Positions 44,286-53,770 are shown, counted from the first letter of the stretch. The stretch is 64,000 bases of DNA from Rhizobium sp. SSA_523 (GCF_030435705.1 NZ_CP129382.1:1612001-1676000); one strand, 5' to 3'. Notes: a model not told the origin generated them from the sequence alone. Translations and numbers: made by a program.

Positions 44286-44423
44286 TCAACCGTTCATATA
44301 TCGACGCCGAAGCTCGACGCGCTTGCGACGCTCGACGGATATGCGGTGTTGAACCTTGATGGTTTCGATCAGGTCCACCACGAATGTCAGCGGGCTTTCG
44401 AGCAGCCGTTGGAAATTTTGCAT
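44286..44423 (-). CDS. 45-residue basic small protein
   Basis: A short gene with a strong ribosome site (AAAGGAG, 6 bases before the ATG). The peptide MQNFQRLLESPLTFVVDLIE is amphipathic/hydrophobic at first and very basic at the end (RRKRVELRRRYMNG). I do not recognise a family; it resembles other short rhizobial membrane-associated peptides. It is divergent from the AraC-type regulator and upstream of the Atu4866 gene. Confidence 0.5.
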   Translation of the reverse strand: MQNFQRLLESPLTFVVDLIETIKVQHRISVERRKRVELRRRYMNG

Positions 44424-44634
44424 CTCCGTCTCCTTTCTATGGGATCTGCGTTTTGCGTTGCAGGAGCAATATGGCAAAGCTGCTGCCGAAACCGGTAGAT
44501 CAGGACTCCAGAATGATTGCACAAAAATCCGGACCGCCGGATTATTTGGTGGATCATCAACATCGAAAATGCTACATCGGCGTCAGAAACCCGCAGAAAT
44601 CCGGCCAAAACGGGCCGGTTCGAAGGACACTATC

Positions 44635-45552
44635 ATGCACCAACTGCAGGAACTTTCCCGGCTGATTGCACATCACACCGAAGATGACGGGGTTTTTGCA
44701 ACAGCCATTCCGCGCCTCAGCCTCGTGCGCGCGTCAAAGCCGACGGAGCCGATGCAGAGCGTGCAGCAGCCGGCGCTCTGCATCATCGCGCAGGGATCGA
44801 AGCAGGTTCTGCTTGCCGACGAGGTCTATCATTATGGTCCGGCGCGCCACCTCATCGCCTCGGCGGACCTGCCGATCACCGGACAGGTGCTGGAGGCGGA
44901 TGCGCAAAAACCCTATCTCAGCCTGAAGCTCGACCTCGACATGAATGCGCTGGCCGCCCTCATGATGGATGCGCCGATTGCCTTATCCTCGGCATCGCAC
45001 TCCAAGAGCTGCGGCAAGGCGCTGTGCCTCAGCCGTTCCGATCCCAAGCTCATGGATGCGGCACTGCGGCTGGTCAGCCTGCTCGACACGCCGGAGGACA
45101 TTCCGGTGATGGCGCCGCTGATCGAGCGGGAAATCCTCTATCGTCTGCTGCGCGGCGACCAGGCGGCCAAGCTGCGCCGCATGCTGATGCCGGAGAGCCG
45201 GCTGTCGCAGGTGAACCGGGCGATCGCCTGGATCCGCCAGAACTACGACAAGCCGTTCAGCATCGACCAGGTGGCGCGGGAGGCGCGCATGAGCGCCTCC
45301 TCCCTGCACGAGCATTTCCGCGAGGTGACGGCGCTCAGCCCGCTGCAATATCAGAAGCAGCTGCGCTTGCAGGAGGCACGGCGGCTCATCCTCTCGGAGG
45401 CCATGGATGCGGCAAGCGCGGCGCACCGGGTCGGCTATGACAGCCCCTCCCAGTTCAGCCGGGAATATCGCCGCCTGTTCGGCGCGCCACCCATGCAGGA
45501 TGTGACGCGGCTGAAGACGGAGCCGGCCGCCTATGCGCCGGTCTCCGCCTGA
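44635..45552 (+). CDS. AraC-family regulator
   Basis: A 305-residue regulator with an N-terminal AraC-type arm domain (PF06719-like: QPALCIIAQGSKQVLLADEV and ASADLPITGQVLEA) and the C-terminal double helix-turn-helix (IAWIRQNYDKPFSIDQVARE, then AHRVGYDSPSQFSREYRRLF). Regulators of this subgroup often control a neighbouring divergent oxidoreductase or small gene; here the divergent genes are the 45-residue and Atu4866 proteins. GAAGGA precedes ATG 44635. Confidence 0.92.
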   Translation: MHQLQELSRLIAHHTEDDGVFATAIPRLSLVRASKPTEPMQSVQQPALCIIAQGSKQVLLADEVYHYGPARHLIASADLPITGQVLEADAQKPYLSLKLDLDMNALAALMMDAPIALSSASHSKSCGKALCLSRSDPKLMDAALRLVSLLDTPEDIPVMAPLIEREILYRLLRGDQAAKLRRMLMPESRLSQVNRAIAWIRQNYDKPFSIDQVAREARMSASSLHEHFREVTALSPLQYQKQLRLQEARRLILSEAMDAASAAHRVGYDSPSQFSREYRRLFGAPPMQDVTRLKTEPAAYAPVSA

Positions 45553-45554
45553 TC

Positions 45555-45579
45555 CCTTATATCAAATGTCGTTATAAGG
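45555..45579 (+). terminator. AT-rich hairpin after the araC-type gene
   Basis: CCTTATA and TATAAGG form a perfect 7-bp stem with an 11-base loop just after the stop codon, in the gap between convergent genes. No T run follows. Confidence 0.4.
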
Positions 45580-45628
45580 AACCGATCGCGTGGGACCGGA
45601 GGCCTTCATCCGGCGCTATCGGTTTCCA

Positions 45629-45648
45629 TCATCGACATCTGGTATTAG
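45629..45648 (+). repeat. Dispersed 20-mer TCATCGACATCTGGTATTAG, copy 2
   Basis: Related to copies at 34071-34090 and 53751-53770. This one overlaps the last codons of the convergent alpha-glucosidase gene, so it is not a promoter for any gene seen here. Confidence 0.5.
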
Positions 45649-47294
45649 AGGCGGGCGCAGAAGACGTCGAAGGCCTGCAGGCGCACCACCTTGTCCTCGA
45701 CGGGCGGATTATAGCCCGGCATTGGCGTCGGATGGCAATCGGCAAGGGAGGCCGGCAGGAGGTAATCCTGCGGGGCTCGCGTCAGGTTGAAGACGAAGAG
45801 CAGCCGCTCGCCGCCCTTTTCCCGGATGAAGGCCAGAAGATCGGCCTGTGTGTCCAGGAATGTCAGGTCGCCGTCCAGCAAGGCGCCATGCGCGCGACGG
45901 AAGGCCAGAGTGCGGCGATAGTGATTGAGGATCGAGTTTTCGTCATTCTCCTGCCCGTTGACCGCCAGCGCCGTATGCTCGCCCGGAACCGGCAGCCAGC
46001 TCTTGGTGCCCTCGCTGAAGCCGCCGAGCGGCTTTTCCGTTTCCCACACCATCGGCGTGCGGCACCCGTCACGGCCCTTGAAGGCGGGCCAGAACCTGAT
46101 GCCGTACGGATCGCGCAGATCCTCGAAGGATAGTTCCGCTTCCGGCAGGCCGAGCTCCTCCCCCTGGTAGAGGCAGATCGAGCCACGCAGCGTTGCGAGG
46201 ACGCTGATGGCGATCTTGGCGATCGGCTCCCGCTCCTCCGGCTTCTCCATGAAGCGGGAGACATGGCGGACGACGTCATGATTGGAAAAGGCCCAGCAGA
46301 CCCAGCCATTGGTGACGATTTCCTGGCATTTGGAAACCACGCCGCGAATGTGATCGGCGGTGAATCGCGGGCTCAGGAGATCGAACGTATAGCACATATG
46401 CAGCTTGTCATCGCCGCTGGTATAGATGGCAAGCGTGGTCAGCGACCGTTCCGCGTCGCCCACTTCGCCCACCGTCGTCCGGCAGTCATACTGGTCCATC
46501 AGCGAGCGCAGGCGCTTGAGGAAATTGATGTTTTCCGGCTGGCTCTTGTCATACAGATGATGCTGCATGGAATAGGGGTTCGTATCGGTTTCGAGCCCCG
46601 TGGAATTGGGGTCGTAGACCATTGGCGGATTGCTGCGCAGCTGCTTGTCGTGGAAATAATAGTTCACCGTATCCAGGCGGAAGCCATGCACGCCGCGATC
46701 CAGCCAGAATTTGACGGCCGCCAGCATGGCATCCTGCACATCCGGATTGTGGAAATTGAGATCCGGCTGCGAGGACAGGAAATTGTGCATGTAATACTGC
46801 TTGCGCACGCCATCCCATTCCCAGCCCGGACCGCCGAAGATCGACAGCCAGTTGTTGGGCGCCGTGCCGTCCGGCTTCGGATCAGCCCAGACATACCAGT
46901 CGGCTCGCGGATTGCTGCGGCTGGCGCGGCTTTCAATGAACCAGGGATGCTGATCGGATGTATGCGAGATCACCTGGTCGATGATGACCTTCAGGCCAAG
47001 CCGCTCGCATTCGGCCATCATCGCATCGAAATCGGCCAGCGTGCCGAACATCGGATCAACATTGCAGTAATCGGAGACGTCGTAGCCCATATCGGCCATG
47101 GGCGAGGTGAAGAAGGGCGAGAGCCAGATGGCATCGACACCGAGCGAGGCGATGTGCGGCAGGCGCGCGGTGATGCCCCTGATATCGCCGATGCCGTCGC
47201 CCGTCGTGTCCTGGAAGGAACGGGGATAGACCTGATAGATCACCGCGCCCCGCCACCAGTTCGGATCACCCTTGCTTATCGTTCCCGTTGCCAT
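45645..47294 (-). CDS. aglA: Alpha-glucosidase, GH13 family
   Basis: A 549-residue cytoplasmic glycoside hydrolase of the oligo-1,6-glucosidase/alpha-glucosidase subfamily. Conserved regions: DAIWLSPFFTSPMADMGYDV, DQVISHTSDQHPWF, GFRLDTVNYYF with the nucleophile Asp, TTVGEVGD with the acid Glu, and FSNHDVVRHVSR. It closely resembles rhizobial AglA, which hydrolyses sucrose, maltose and trehalose taken up by AglEFGK; those transport genes are not present here. It is divergent from the sugar-acid kinase gene. Confidence 0.92.
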   Translation of the reverse strand: MATGTISKGDPNWWRGAVIYQVYPRSFQDTTGDGIGDIRGITARLPHIASLGVDAIWLSPFFTSPMADMGYDVSDYCNVDPMFGTLADFDAMMAECERLGLKVIIDQVISHTSDQHPWFIESRASRSNPRADWYVWADPKPDGTAPNNWLSIFGGPGWEWDGVRKQYYMHNFLSSQPDLNFHNPDVQDAMLAAVKFWLDRGVHGFRLDTVNYYFHDKQLRSNPPMVYDPNSTGLETDTNPYSMQHHLYDKSQPENINFLKRLRSLMDQYDCRTTVGEVGDAERSLTTLAIYTSGDDKLHMCYTFDLLSPRFTADHIRGVVSKCQEIVTNGWVCWAFSNHDVVRHVSRFMEKPEEREPIAKIAISVLATLRGSICLYQGEELGLPEAELSFEDLRDPYGIRFWPAFKGRDGCRTPMVWETEKPLGGFSEGTKSWLPVPGEHTALAVNGQENDENSILNHYRRTLAFRRAHGALLDGDLTFLDTQADLLAFIREKGGERLLFVFNLTRAPQDYLLPASLADCHPTPMPGYNPPVEDKVVRLQAFDVFCARL

Positions 47295-47470
47295 GCCGTC
47301 TTTGCTCCGAATTCAAACCACTAGACGACAACCTAGTGAGCTTGCAGCAAAAGACAAATGAAGATGAACCGATGATGCCCTGTCGCGACAGGCGCAAGCC
47401 TGCACTGGCGGCTTGCCTTGCCGCGCGGATCGTCCTATGCCGCTCCAGGAGACGGAGGAGCAGCAAGCCG

Positions 47471-48382
47471 ATGGCATATCATATTCTCTCGATCGGCGAA
47501 TGCATGGTGGAGCTCTCGCAGGCCGGCAATGGCCTGCTGAAGAAGGGTTTTGCCGGCGACACGCTGAATTGCGCCTGGTATCTGCGGGCCGGCCTGTCGC
47601 AAGGGTCGACGATCGACTACTTGACCTGCGTCGGCGACGATCCCTTGTCGGACGAGATGCTGGCATTCATCGAAAAGGCCGGCATCGGCACGTCGATGAT
47701 CCGGCGCATCCCCTCGCGCACGCCCGGTCTCTACCTCATCTCGCTCAAGGATGGCGAACGCACCTTCAGCTATTGGCGCGACACATCCGCCGCGCGCCAG
47801 CTCGCCGAGGATGCCGACCATCTGCGCCGTGCGATCGACAAGGCGGATCTCGTCTATTTCTCCGGGATCACGCTGGCGATCCTGACGGCTTCGGCGCGCG
47901 AAACGCTGCTTTCCGAACTGCGCCGCGCCAAGGCAGCCGGCAAGACCATTGCCTATGATCCCAATATCCGGCCCAGGCTGTGGGAAGGCAAGGCGACCAT
48001 GCTGGACACGATCAGCGCCGGCGCCCGTGCCGCGACCATGGTTCTGCCGAGCTTCGACGACGAGACGACGCATTTCGGCGATGCCAATATTGCCGAGACC
48101 ATCGAACGCTATCAGGCGCTTGGCGCGCTGCAGGTGGTGGTCAAGAACGGCGGCCAGGGCGCGACCGTGGCGGAAGGCAGCGAGACGATCTTCGTTCCCG
48201 CCGTGCCGCCAGAGACGGTGGTGGACACGACAAGCGCCGGCGACAGTTTCAACGGCGGCCTGCTGTCGCGGCTGATCGAGGGCGCTTCCCTCTCGCAGGC
48301 TGCGGCGCATGGCGCCGCCGTGGCCTCCGTGGTGATCAGCCAGCATGGCGCGCTGATCGACCCGGCGCTGCTGCCCCGCTGA
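47471..48382 (+). CDS. kdgK: 2-dehydro-3-deoxygluconokinase (PfkB family)
   Basis: A 303-residue sugar kinase that phosphorylates KDG to KDPG, feeding the Entner-Doudoroff lower pathway. PfkB features: ILSIGECMVELSQAG and FAGDTLNCAWYLRA at the N terminus, YDPNIRPRLW in the middle, and VDTTSAGDSFNGGLLSRLI with the catalytic Asp in GD. GDTLN and the DPNIR motif favour KdgK over ribokinase. ATG 47471 begins the conserved fold. The tandem CTGACAT repeats begin at its stop codon. Confidence 0.88.
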   Translation: MAYHILSIGECMVELSQAGNGLLKKGFAGDTLNCAWYLRAGLSQGSTIDYLTCVGDDPLSDEMLAFIEKAGIGTSMIRRIPSRTPGLYLISLKDGERTFSYWRDTSAARQLAEDADHLRRAIDKADLVYFSGITLAILTASARETLLSELRRAKAAGKTIAYDPNIRPRLWEGKATMLDTISAGARAATMVLPSFDDETTHFGDANIAETIERYQALGALQVVVKNGGQGATVAEGSETIFVPAVPPETVVDTTSAGDSFNGGLLSRLIEGASLSQAAAHGAAVASVVISQHGALIDPALLPR

Positions 48383-48426
48383 CATCACCCCCCTGACATA
48401 CCCCCCTGACATCACCCCCCTGACAT
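48379..48426 (+). repeat. Four CTGACAT repeats spaced 13-14 bases
   Basis: CTGACAT occurs at 48379, 48393, 48406 and 48420, each followed by a C-rich spacer (CACCCCC or ACCCCC). The first copy overlaps the kdgK stop codon. The heptamer is one base from the Pho-box heptamer CTGTCAT, but the 13-14 base period differs from the 11-base Pho-box period. It lies about 85 bases before the glycosyltransferase gene. Confidence 0.85.
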
Positions 48427-48508
48427 CACGATGTAACACTCTTCGCCGATAGATGCCGCACCGTAGCCACGACAGATGAGTCGTGCGCTGGCCAGCGAGG
48501 TGCAAGTG

Positions 48509-49570
48509 ATGACCAGAATCACCATCGTCAGCGATGCCTGGTATCCGCAGGTCAATGGCGTGGTGCGCTCCATTGAAAACACCAATCGCGAACTGAGCCG
48601 GATGGGCATCGACGTCTCGATGATCACGCCGCAGAATTTTTCGAGCGTGCCCTGCCCCACCTATCCGGAAATCCGCCTGTCCGTCGCCAGCTATTCATCG
48701 GTGGCGAAGCTTCTGGAAAGCCAGGGACCGACATCGGTGCATATCGCGACAGAAGGGCCGCTCGGGCTTTTGGCGCGCCGCTGGTGCCTGAAGAACGACC
48801 TGCCCTTTTCGACCAGCTACCACACGCGCTTTCCCGAATATGTGGCGGCGCGCTTCCCGGTGCCCATTCGCTGGATGCGCGCCTTCGTGCGCTGGTTCCA
48901 CAATGCCGGCAGCGGCTGCATGGTGGCAACCGCTAGCCTGGAACGCGAACTGGCCAAGCTCGGGCTGAAAAACCTCCTGCGCTGGAGCCGCGGCATAGAC
49001 CAGTCGCTCTTTCACCCGCGCCAACTGGAGGACAGGCCTTTCGGTCTGCCAAGGCCGATCTTCCTGACCGTCAGCCGGATCGCGGTGGAGAAGAACCTGC
49101 CGGCCTTTCTCGATCTCGATCTGCCGGGCTCGAAAGTGGTGATTGGCGAGGGGCCGGAGCGCGCCGAACTGCAAAGGCGCTATCCGGATGTTCTGTTTAC
49201 CGGGCTGAAGACCGGCGAGGATCTCGCCCAGGCCTATGCCCAGGCCGATGTCTTCGTCTTTCCCTCAAGGACCGATACGTTCGGCAATACCATTCTCGAA
49301 GCGCTTGCCAGCGGTGTTCCGGTGGCCGCCTTTCCGGTGACGGGGCCGATCGATATCATCGAAAACGGCTCCGGCGCCGGAGCCCTGGACGAGGATCTGC
49401 GGCAGGCCTGCCTGGATGCGCTGGATTGCAGCCGCGAGAATGCCCGTCGCCTGGCGCGCAATTTCACCTGGGAAGCCGCATCCCGCCAGTTCCTGAACAA
49501 TGTGCTGATCGCCCAGGGGCGCAAGACGCTGGCGCCACCGGCCGGAGGGTTCAACAGTCTGAGAACGTGA
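48509..49570 (+). CDS. Glycosyltransferase family 4 protein
   Basis: A 353-residue GT-B enzyme. The N-terminal half has IVSDAWYPQVNGVVRSIENT and SYHTRFPEYVAARFP; the C-terminal half has the donor site, FTGLKTGEDLAQAYAQADVF and VFPSRTDTFGNTILEALASG with the E-x7-E type motif. The overall pattern is that of SqdX/MgtA-like lipid glycosyltransferases; an Agrobacterium relative makes glucosyl- and glucuronosyl-diacylglycerol under phosphate limitation (recalled, not checked). So a glycolipid synthase is likely. ATG 48509 is used because GAGGTG lies 8 bases before it; 48476 is an alternative. Confidence 0.85.
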   Translation: MTRITIVSDAWYPQVNGVVRSIENTNRELSRMGIDVSMITPQNFSSVPCPTYPEIRLSVASYSSVAKLLESQGPTSVHIATEGPLGLLARRWCLKNDLPFSTSYHTRFPEYVAARFPVPIRWMRAFVRWFHNAGSGCMVATASLERELAKLGLKNLLRWSRGIDQSLFHPRQLEDRPFGLPRPIFLTVSRIAVEKNLPAFLDLDLPGSKVVIGEGPERAELQRRYPDVLFTGLKTGEDLAQAYAQADVFVFPSRTDTFGNTILEALASGVPVAAFPVTGPIDIIENGSGAGALDEDLRQACLDALDCSRENARRLARNFTWEAASRQFLNNVLIAQGRKTLAPPAGGFNSLRT

Positions 49571-49759
49571 TCAAGCAGCATGCCTCCGAGGAATCCGGCG
49601 TCGATAATATTGCAAATTACTGTTTTAGATTTATTATTTTTTACTTTGGATAAAAAATAAATATCACTAATTATACATGGTAGAACTGTATAGACTTAAC
49701 ATATTTTTGACAAAGCCCTCCTAACCTTCCGGCTCATCTTGAGAACAAGTGAGGTCGGA

Positions 49760-51286
49760 ATGTCGAAGATCGAAGACCAGATCAAACCGTGGCCGGCGGA
49801 CAGGCGGGCGATTGGCGAGACCGTCCGCGACCATGTGCTGCCGCAGCTGCGCGCGGTGCTGAAGAGCGCCTATCAGTCCGTCGGCATGCCAAACGTGCCG
49901 GAAGAGATGATGCAGCAGGAGGAGCGTAAGTTCCGGCGCATCGCAACGGGTGATTTCTCGCCGGATTACTTTCGCGAGCAGGCGGTGATTGCGCGCAGCA
50001 TTGCCGCGCAGGTCTCCTATCCCGATTATCTGCAGGGCTATGCCTTTTATGGCGGCGGCCTCATCACCGCGCTTGTCGACAAATTGCGATGGACGAGCAA
50101 GAGATCGCGCGACAGCTTGATCATGTCGCTCATGCAATCGATTTTCGCGGATGTGGCGGTGGCCATGAACCACTTCTTCGCCGAAGAGAACGAGGCGCTG
50201 GAGCGCGAGCGCAAGGACCAGCGATCCATTCTCGACGGAGAATTGCGCCAGATCGAGCGCGCCGTCGCGGCCATAGGCCAGGGACTGACGCGGCTTTCCG
50301 ACGGCAACCTGTCGCATCCGATCGAGGAGCCGCTCAATGCTCGATATGACGGCCTGCGCCAGGATTTCAACCTGGCGCTCGACCATTTGTCCAATGCGAT
50401 GAATGCCGTTCTGCGCGTCTCGGCCAGCATCGGCACCGGGACAAGGGAGGTGACGGCGAGCATGACCGATCTCTCCGCACGCACCGAGCGGCAGGCGGCA
50501 TCGCTCGAGGAAACCGCCGCGGCGATCAATCAACTGACGGCCAATGTCGCCTCTGCCAGCAGGACGACGGATGAGGCGAAAACCGTCGCCCTTGCCGCCA
50601 CGCAGGCAGCCGATCAGTCGCGGGCGGTCGTCACCCGCGCCGAGCAGGCCATGCAGCGCATAGAGCAATCCTCCCAGCAGATCGCCAATATCATCAGCGT
50701 CATCGATGAAATCGCCTTCCAGACCAATCTTCTGGCGCTGAATGCCGGCGTCGAGGCGGCGCGCGCCGGGGATGCCGGCAAGGGTTTCGCCGTCGTGGCG
50801 CAGGAAGTGCGCGAGCTTGCCCAGCGCTCGGCGACCGCCGCCAAGGAAATCAAGAGCCTCATTCAGAACTCCAGCGCGGAGGTGGATGGCGGCGTGCAGC
50901 TGGTGCGCGAAACGGCCGATGCGCTCAGCATCATCGGCGAGCATATCGTCAACATCAACCGGCAGATGGACACGATTGCCACCACATCCCGCGAGCAAGC
51001 GGTCGGCCTGGCGGCGGTCAATGCCGCCATGAACGCCATGGATCAGGATACGCAGCGCAATGCGGCCATGGTCGAGGAGCTTATGGCCGCCGCCGCCACG
51101 CTGGATAGCCAGTCGGTTCTGCTGCGCGAACAGATGATGCGCTTCCGCACCGGCGCGGCAGGGACGCAAGGCGTGTCAGGGATGCACGGGATTTCAGGGA
51201 CACAAGGGATGGCAGGCGTGGCACGGGCGATCGAGCCGCAGGCGGCACAGGGCCCGACACTGCGGCGGGCCGGCATGCGCGGCTGA
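49760..51286 (+). CDS. Globin-fold methyl-accepting chemotaxis protein, no proximal histidine
   Basis: A 508-residue soluble chemoreceptor. Residues 1-150 look like a protoglobin/globin-coupled-sensor domain (PWPADRRAIGETVRDHVLPQ; FSPDYFREQAVIARSIAAQV; SYPDYLQGYAFYGGGLITAL). The region where HemAT-type sensors carry the haem-binding histidine has none (only His at about 25 and 137), so it is probably haem-free like some rhizobial internal transducers. A signalling domain with the usual hairpin ([20 protein letters not shown]) follows, then a Gly-rich tail (GTQGVSGMHGISGTQGMAGV). No membrane helix. The 168 bases upstream are strongly AT-rich. Confidence 0.9.
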   Translation: MSKIEDQIKPWPADRRAIGETVRDHVLPQLRAVLKSAYQSVGMPNVPEEMMQQEERKFRRIATGDFSPDYFREQAVIARSIAAQVSYPDYLQGYAFYGGGLITALVDKLRWTSKRSRDSLIMSLMQSIFADVAVAMNHFFAEENEALERERKDQRSILDGELRQIERAVAAIGQGLTRLSDGNLSHPIEEPLNARYDGLRQDFNLALDHLSNAMNAVLRVSASIGTGTREVTASMTDLSARTERQAASLEETAAAINQLTANVASASRTTDEAKTVALAATQAADQSRAVVTRAEQAMQRIEQSSQQIANIISVIDEIAFQTNLLALNAGVEAARAGDAGKGFAVVAQEVRELAQRSATAAKEIKSLIQNSSAEVDGGVQLVRETADALSIIGEHIVNINRQMDTIATTSREQAVGLAAVNAAMNAMDQDTQRNAAMVEELMAAAATLDSQSVLLREQMMRFRTGAAGTQGVSGMHGISGTQGMAGVARAIEPQAAQGPTLRRAGMRG

Positions 51287-51385
51287 TTGTCCGGCACTGC
51301 AGATCCTCCGAGGAAACGATCCCCCGCGATGAGTGGCGCGTCATGAACGGCGCGTCATCACAGGCAGGGCACGCCGAGCGCCTCC

Positions 51386-51422
51386 CATCACGGCGGGCGC
51401 GCCCCATCACGGCGGGCGCGCC
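51386..51422. repeat. 19-bp tandem repeat, two copies
   Basis: CATCACGGCGGGCGCGCCC (51386-51404) is followed by a second copy lacking the last base (51405-51422), then the partial CATCA. It lies just past the der stop codon. Confidence 0.7.
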
Positions 51423-51436
51423 ATCAGCGCCTCGCC

Positions 51437-52858
51437 TCAGCGCTTTTTGCGCTTGTTTTCGAAGGGATTTTCCGCAGCGCGTAGATGGATGCGCACCGGC
51501 ACGCCGGGCATCTGGAAATCGGCGCGCAAACCATTGATCAGATAGCGCAGATAGGACTCCGGCACGGAATCCGGCCGGGTGCAGGAAATCATGAAGGCTG
51601 GCGGTCGGGCCTTGACCTGCGTCATATATTTCAGCTTCAGCCGGCGCCCGGACACCGCCGGTGGCGGATGCTGGACCTGGACGCCATCCAGCCAGCGATT
51701 GAGCTTCGCCGTCGAGATGCGCTTGTTCCAGATCTTGTCGGTATCGATGATGCTCTGCATCAGCTTGTCGAGACCATAGCCGGTCTGCCCGGCAATCGGC
51801 ACGGCGCGGATGCCGCGCGCCTGCGGCAGGAGCCGCTCCGTCTTCTCCCGCAGATCCGCGAGAACCGCCTGCGGCTCGTCCACGAGATCCCATTTGTTGA
51901 AGGCCAGCACGGCAGCGCGGCCTTCGCGCAGCACCAGATCGACGATCTGCAGATCCTGCTTCTCGAAGGGGATGGTGGCATCGAAGACGATGACGACGGT
52001 TTCCGCGAAACGGATGGCCCGCAGCGTATCGGCGACCGACAGTTTTTCGAGCTTTTCCTGCACGCGGGCCTTGCGGCGCATGCCGGCCGTATCGAACATC
52101 TTGATCGTTCGGCCGCGCCAATCCCATTCGACGGAGATGGAATCGCGCGTGATGCCGGCTTCGGGGCCGGTCAAGAGCCGGTCTTCGCCGAGAAAGCGGT
52201 TGATCAGCGTGGATTTTCCGGCATTCGGGCGCCCGACGATCGCCACGCGCAGCGGCTTTGTCTCGTCATAGGCGGGCTCGGCCTCGTCATCCTCGTCATC
52301 CGGCAGGAAGACAGAGACATCCGTAACCGCCTCATCCTCGTCGTCATCGCGAAATGCCCGTTCCGGGCCGATGGCCTCCACGATAGCATCGCGCAGATCG
52401 ATCATGCCCTGGCCATGTTCCGCCGAAATCGGCACAGGCTCGCCAAGGCCGAGCGTATAGGAATCGTAAAAGCCGCTATCGGAGCCGCGGGCTTCGGATT
52501 TATTGGCCACCAGCACCACGGGCTTGCCGCGGCGGCGCAACATTTCCGCCAGCGCCTGGTCGACCGGCGTCAGCCCCAGCTTGGCGTCCACCACGAAGAG
52601 CGACAGATCCGCTTCGTCGATGGCCTTTTCCGTCTGCGCGCGCATGCGCCCTTCGAGGGATTCGGCATCCGCCTCTTCCAGGCCGGCCGTATCGATGATG
52701 CGGAAACGCAGGTCGACCAGCTTGGCATCGCCCGGCCGGCGGTCGCGGGTCACGCCCGGCGTATCGTCCACCAGCGCGAGCTTCTTGCCCACCAGACGGT
52801 TGAAGAGCGTGGACTTGCCGACATTCGGACGCCCGACGATGGCGACAGTGAAACTCAT
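51437..52858 (-). CDS. der: GTPase Der (EngA), ribosome assembly
   Basis: A 473-residue essential GTPase with two G domains in tandem. First domain: [34 protein letters not shown] and NKSE; second: [26 protein letters not shown] and NKWD. The C-terminal KH-like domain ends in a basic tail ([11 protein letters not shown]). The two domains are joined by an acidic linker of about 30 residues ([20 protein letters not shown]). Der promotes 50S maturation. ATG 52858 is chosen because the G1 motif begins at residue 5; the frame is open to 52948. Confidence 0.96.
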   Translation of the reverse strand: MSFTVAIVGRPNVGKSTLFNRLVGKKLALVDDTPGVTRDRRPGDAKLVDLRFRIIDTAGLEEADAESLEGRMRAQTEKAIDEADLSLFVVDAKLGLTPVDQALAEMLRRRGKPVVLVANKSEARGSDSGFYDSYTLGLGEPVPISAEHGQGMIDLRDAIVEAIGPERAFRDDDEDEAVTDVSVFLPDDEDDEAEPAYDETKPLRVAIVGRPNAGKSTLINRFLGEDRLLTGPEAGITRDSISVEWDWRGRTIKMFDTAGMRRKARVQEKLEKLSVADTLRAIRFAETVVIVFDATIPFEKQDLQIVDLVLREGRAAVLAFNKWDLVDEPQAVLADLREKTERLLPQARGIRAVPIAGQTGYGLDKLMQSIIDTDKIWNKRISTAKLNRWLDGVQVQHPPPAVSGRRLKLKYMTQVKARPPAFMISCTRPDSVPESYLRYLINGLRADFQMPGVPVRIHLRAAENPFENKRKKR

Positions 52859-53004
52859 GACGCGTGCCTTTCTGGCCTTCTGATTCGGTCGGAGCGCTTC
52901 CGGTGCGACAGGATCACCCCGCCGCTCCAACCCTTTGTTCTGATGCATTTCCCATGCAAAGCCGGCCGCGTCATCCTCTTGGAGACTGGACCGGGCCGGT
53001 ACGC

Positions 53005-53679
53005 TTACGAGGCAGCCTTGCCCGAAGCGGCAATCGTATCCAGCATGATCTGCGCCCGATTGGCAATATTGCGCGGCGCTTCCGCGTCATCGGCAATCAT
53101 CTGAAACCATTCCTTGGCCTTGGTCAGGTCGCCGGCCTTGAAGGCGGAGAGACCGAGCGCCTCGCGCGCCGAGTGCCGCAGCGCATGGTTCGGCGTCGCC
53201 ATGACTTCGACCTCGGCCGAAACCTGGTCATAGGTGCCGGTATCGATCAGGATCCAGGCTGCCCGCATCTTGGCGAGATCACGCAGCACCTCCGGAACAT
53301 TCGTATCGGTCGACACAGCCTTGAAGGCGGCCACGGCGCCCGCCTTGTCGCCCTTTTGCGACAGAAGCGTGGCCGAGCGCAGCTGCGCCAGAACCGGATA
53401 GGCGCCGCCGCCATCCTGTTCCAGCTGGTCCAGCGCCGCGAGCGCCTCATCCGTCTTGCCGTCCTTGGCAAGGTTCAAGGCCGAAAGGAACTGGTCTCCA
53501 TAGACGGAGGCATTATGCGCGTGCCAATATTCATAGCCGCGAAAGCCCGCCGTTCCCAGCACGATCACAACCGCGCCGCCGATGATGAAGGGGCGAAAGC
53601 GGCGCCAGAAGCCGGAAATCTGCTCGGAGCGCAGTTCGTCATTCACCTCGCGGATAAAGCTGTCGTTATCGTGTGCCAT
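53005..53679 (-). CDS. TPR-containing membrane protein, YfgM-like
   Basis: A 224-residue inner-membrane protein: short cytoplasmic N terminus ([20 protein letters not shown]), one helix ([16 protein letters not shown], about 31-46), then a periplasmic tetratricopeptide domain ([40 protein letters not shown]). This matches DUF2133/YfgM, an ancillary SecYEG component; in many proteobacteria it lies next to der (EngA), as here. The usual neighbour BamB is missing from this window. Start 53679 is set by the conserved N terminus. Confidence 0.88.
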   Translation of the reverse strand: MAHDNDSFIREVNDELRSEQISGFWRRFRPFIIGGAVVIVLGTAGFRGYEYWHAHNASVYGDQFLSALNLAKDGKTDEALAALDQLEQDGGGAYPVLAQLRSATLLSQKGDKAGAVAAFKAVSTDTNVPEVLRDLAKMRAAWILIDTGTYDQVSAEVEVMATPNHALRHSAREALGLSAFKAGDLTKAKEWFQMIADDAEAPRNIANRAQIMLDTIAASGKAAS

Positions 53680-53750
53680 GCCCAACCTTGGCCGCGCTGA
53701 GACGGCCCCTGACCTAGAAAGCTTGCCTTCTAACCTATTTTGCGCCTGAT

Positions 53751-53770
53751 GTAATACCAAATCTCGATGA
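53751..53770 (-). repeat. Dispersed 20-mer TCATCGAGATTTGGTATTAC, copy 3
   Basis: On the minus strand, 72 bases upstream of the YfgM-like gene. The TATTAC end could serve as its -10. Other copies: 34071-34090 and 45629-45648. Confidence 0.5.

Noticed and set aside
48379..48426. CTGACAT array read as a Pho box
   Set aside because: Heptamer and period (13-14 instead of 11) both deviate from the consensus; reported only as a repeat and a question.
48379..48426. Possible CRISPR array
   Set aside because: Units are 7 bases with near-identical 6-7 base spacers; no true repeat-spacer structure and no cas genes anywhere in the window.
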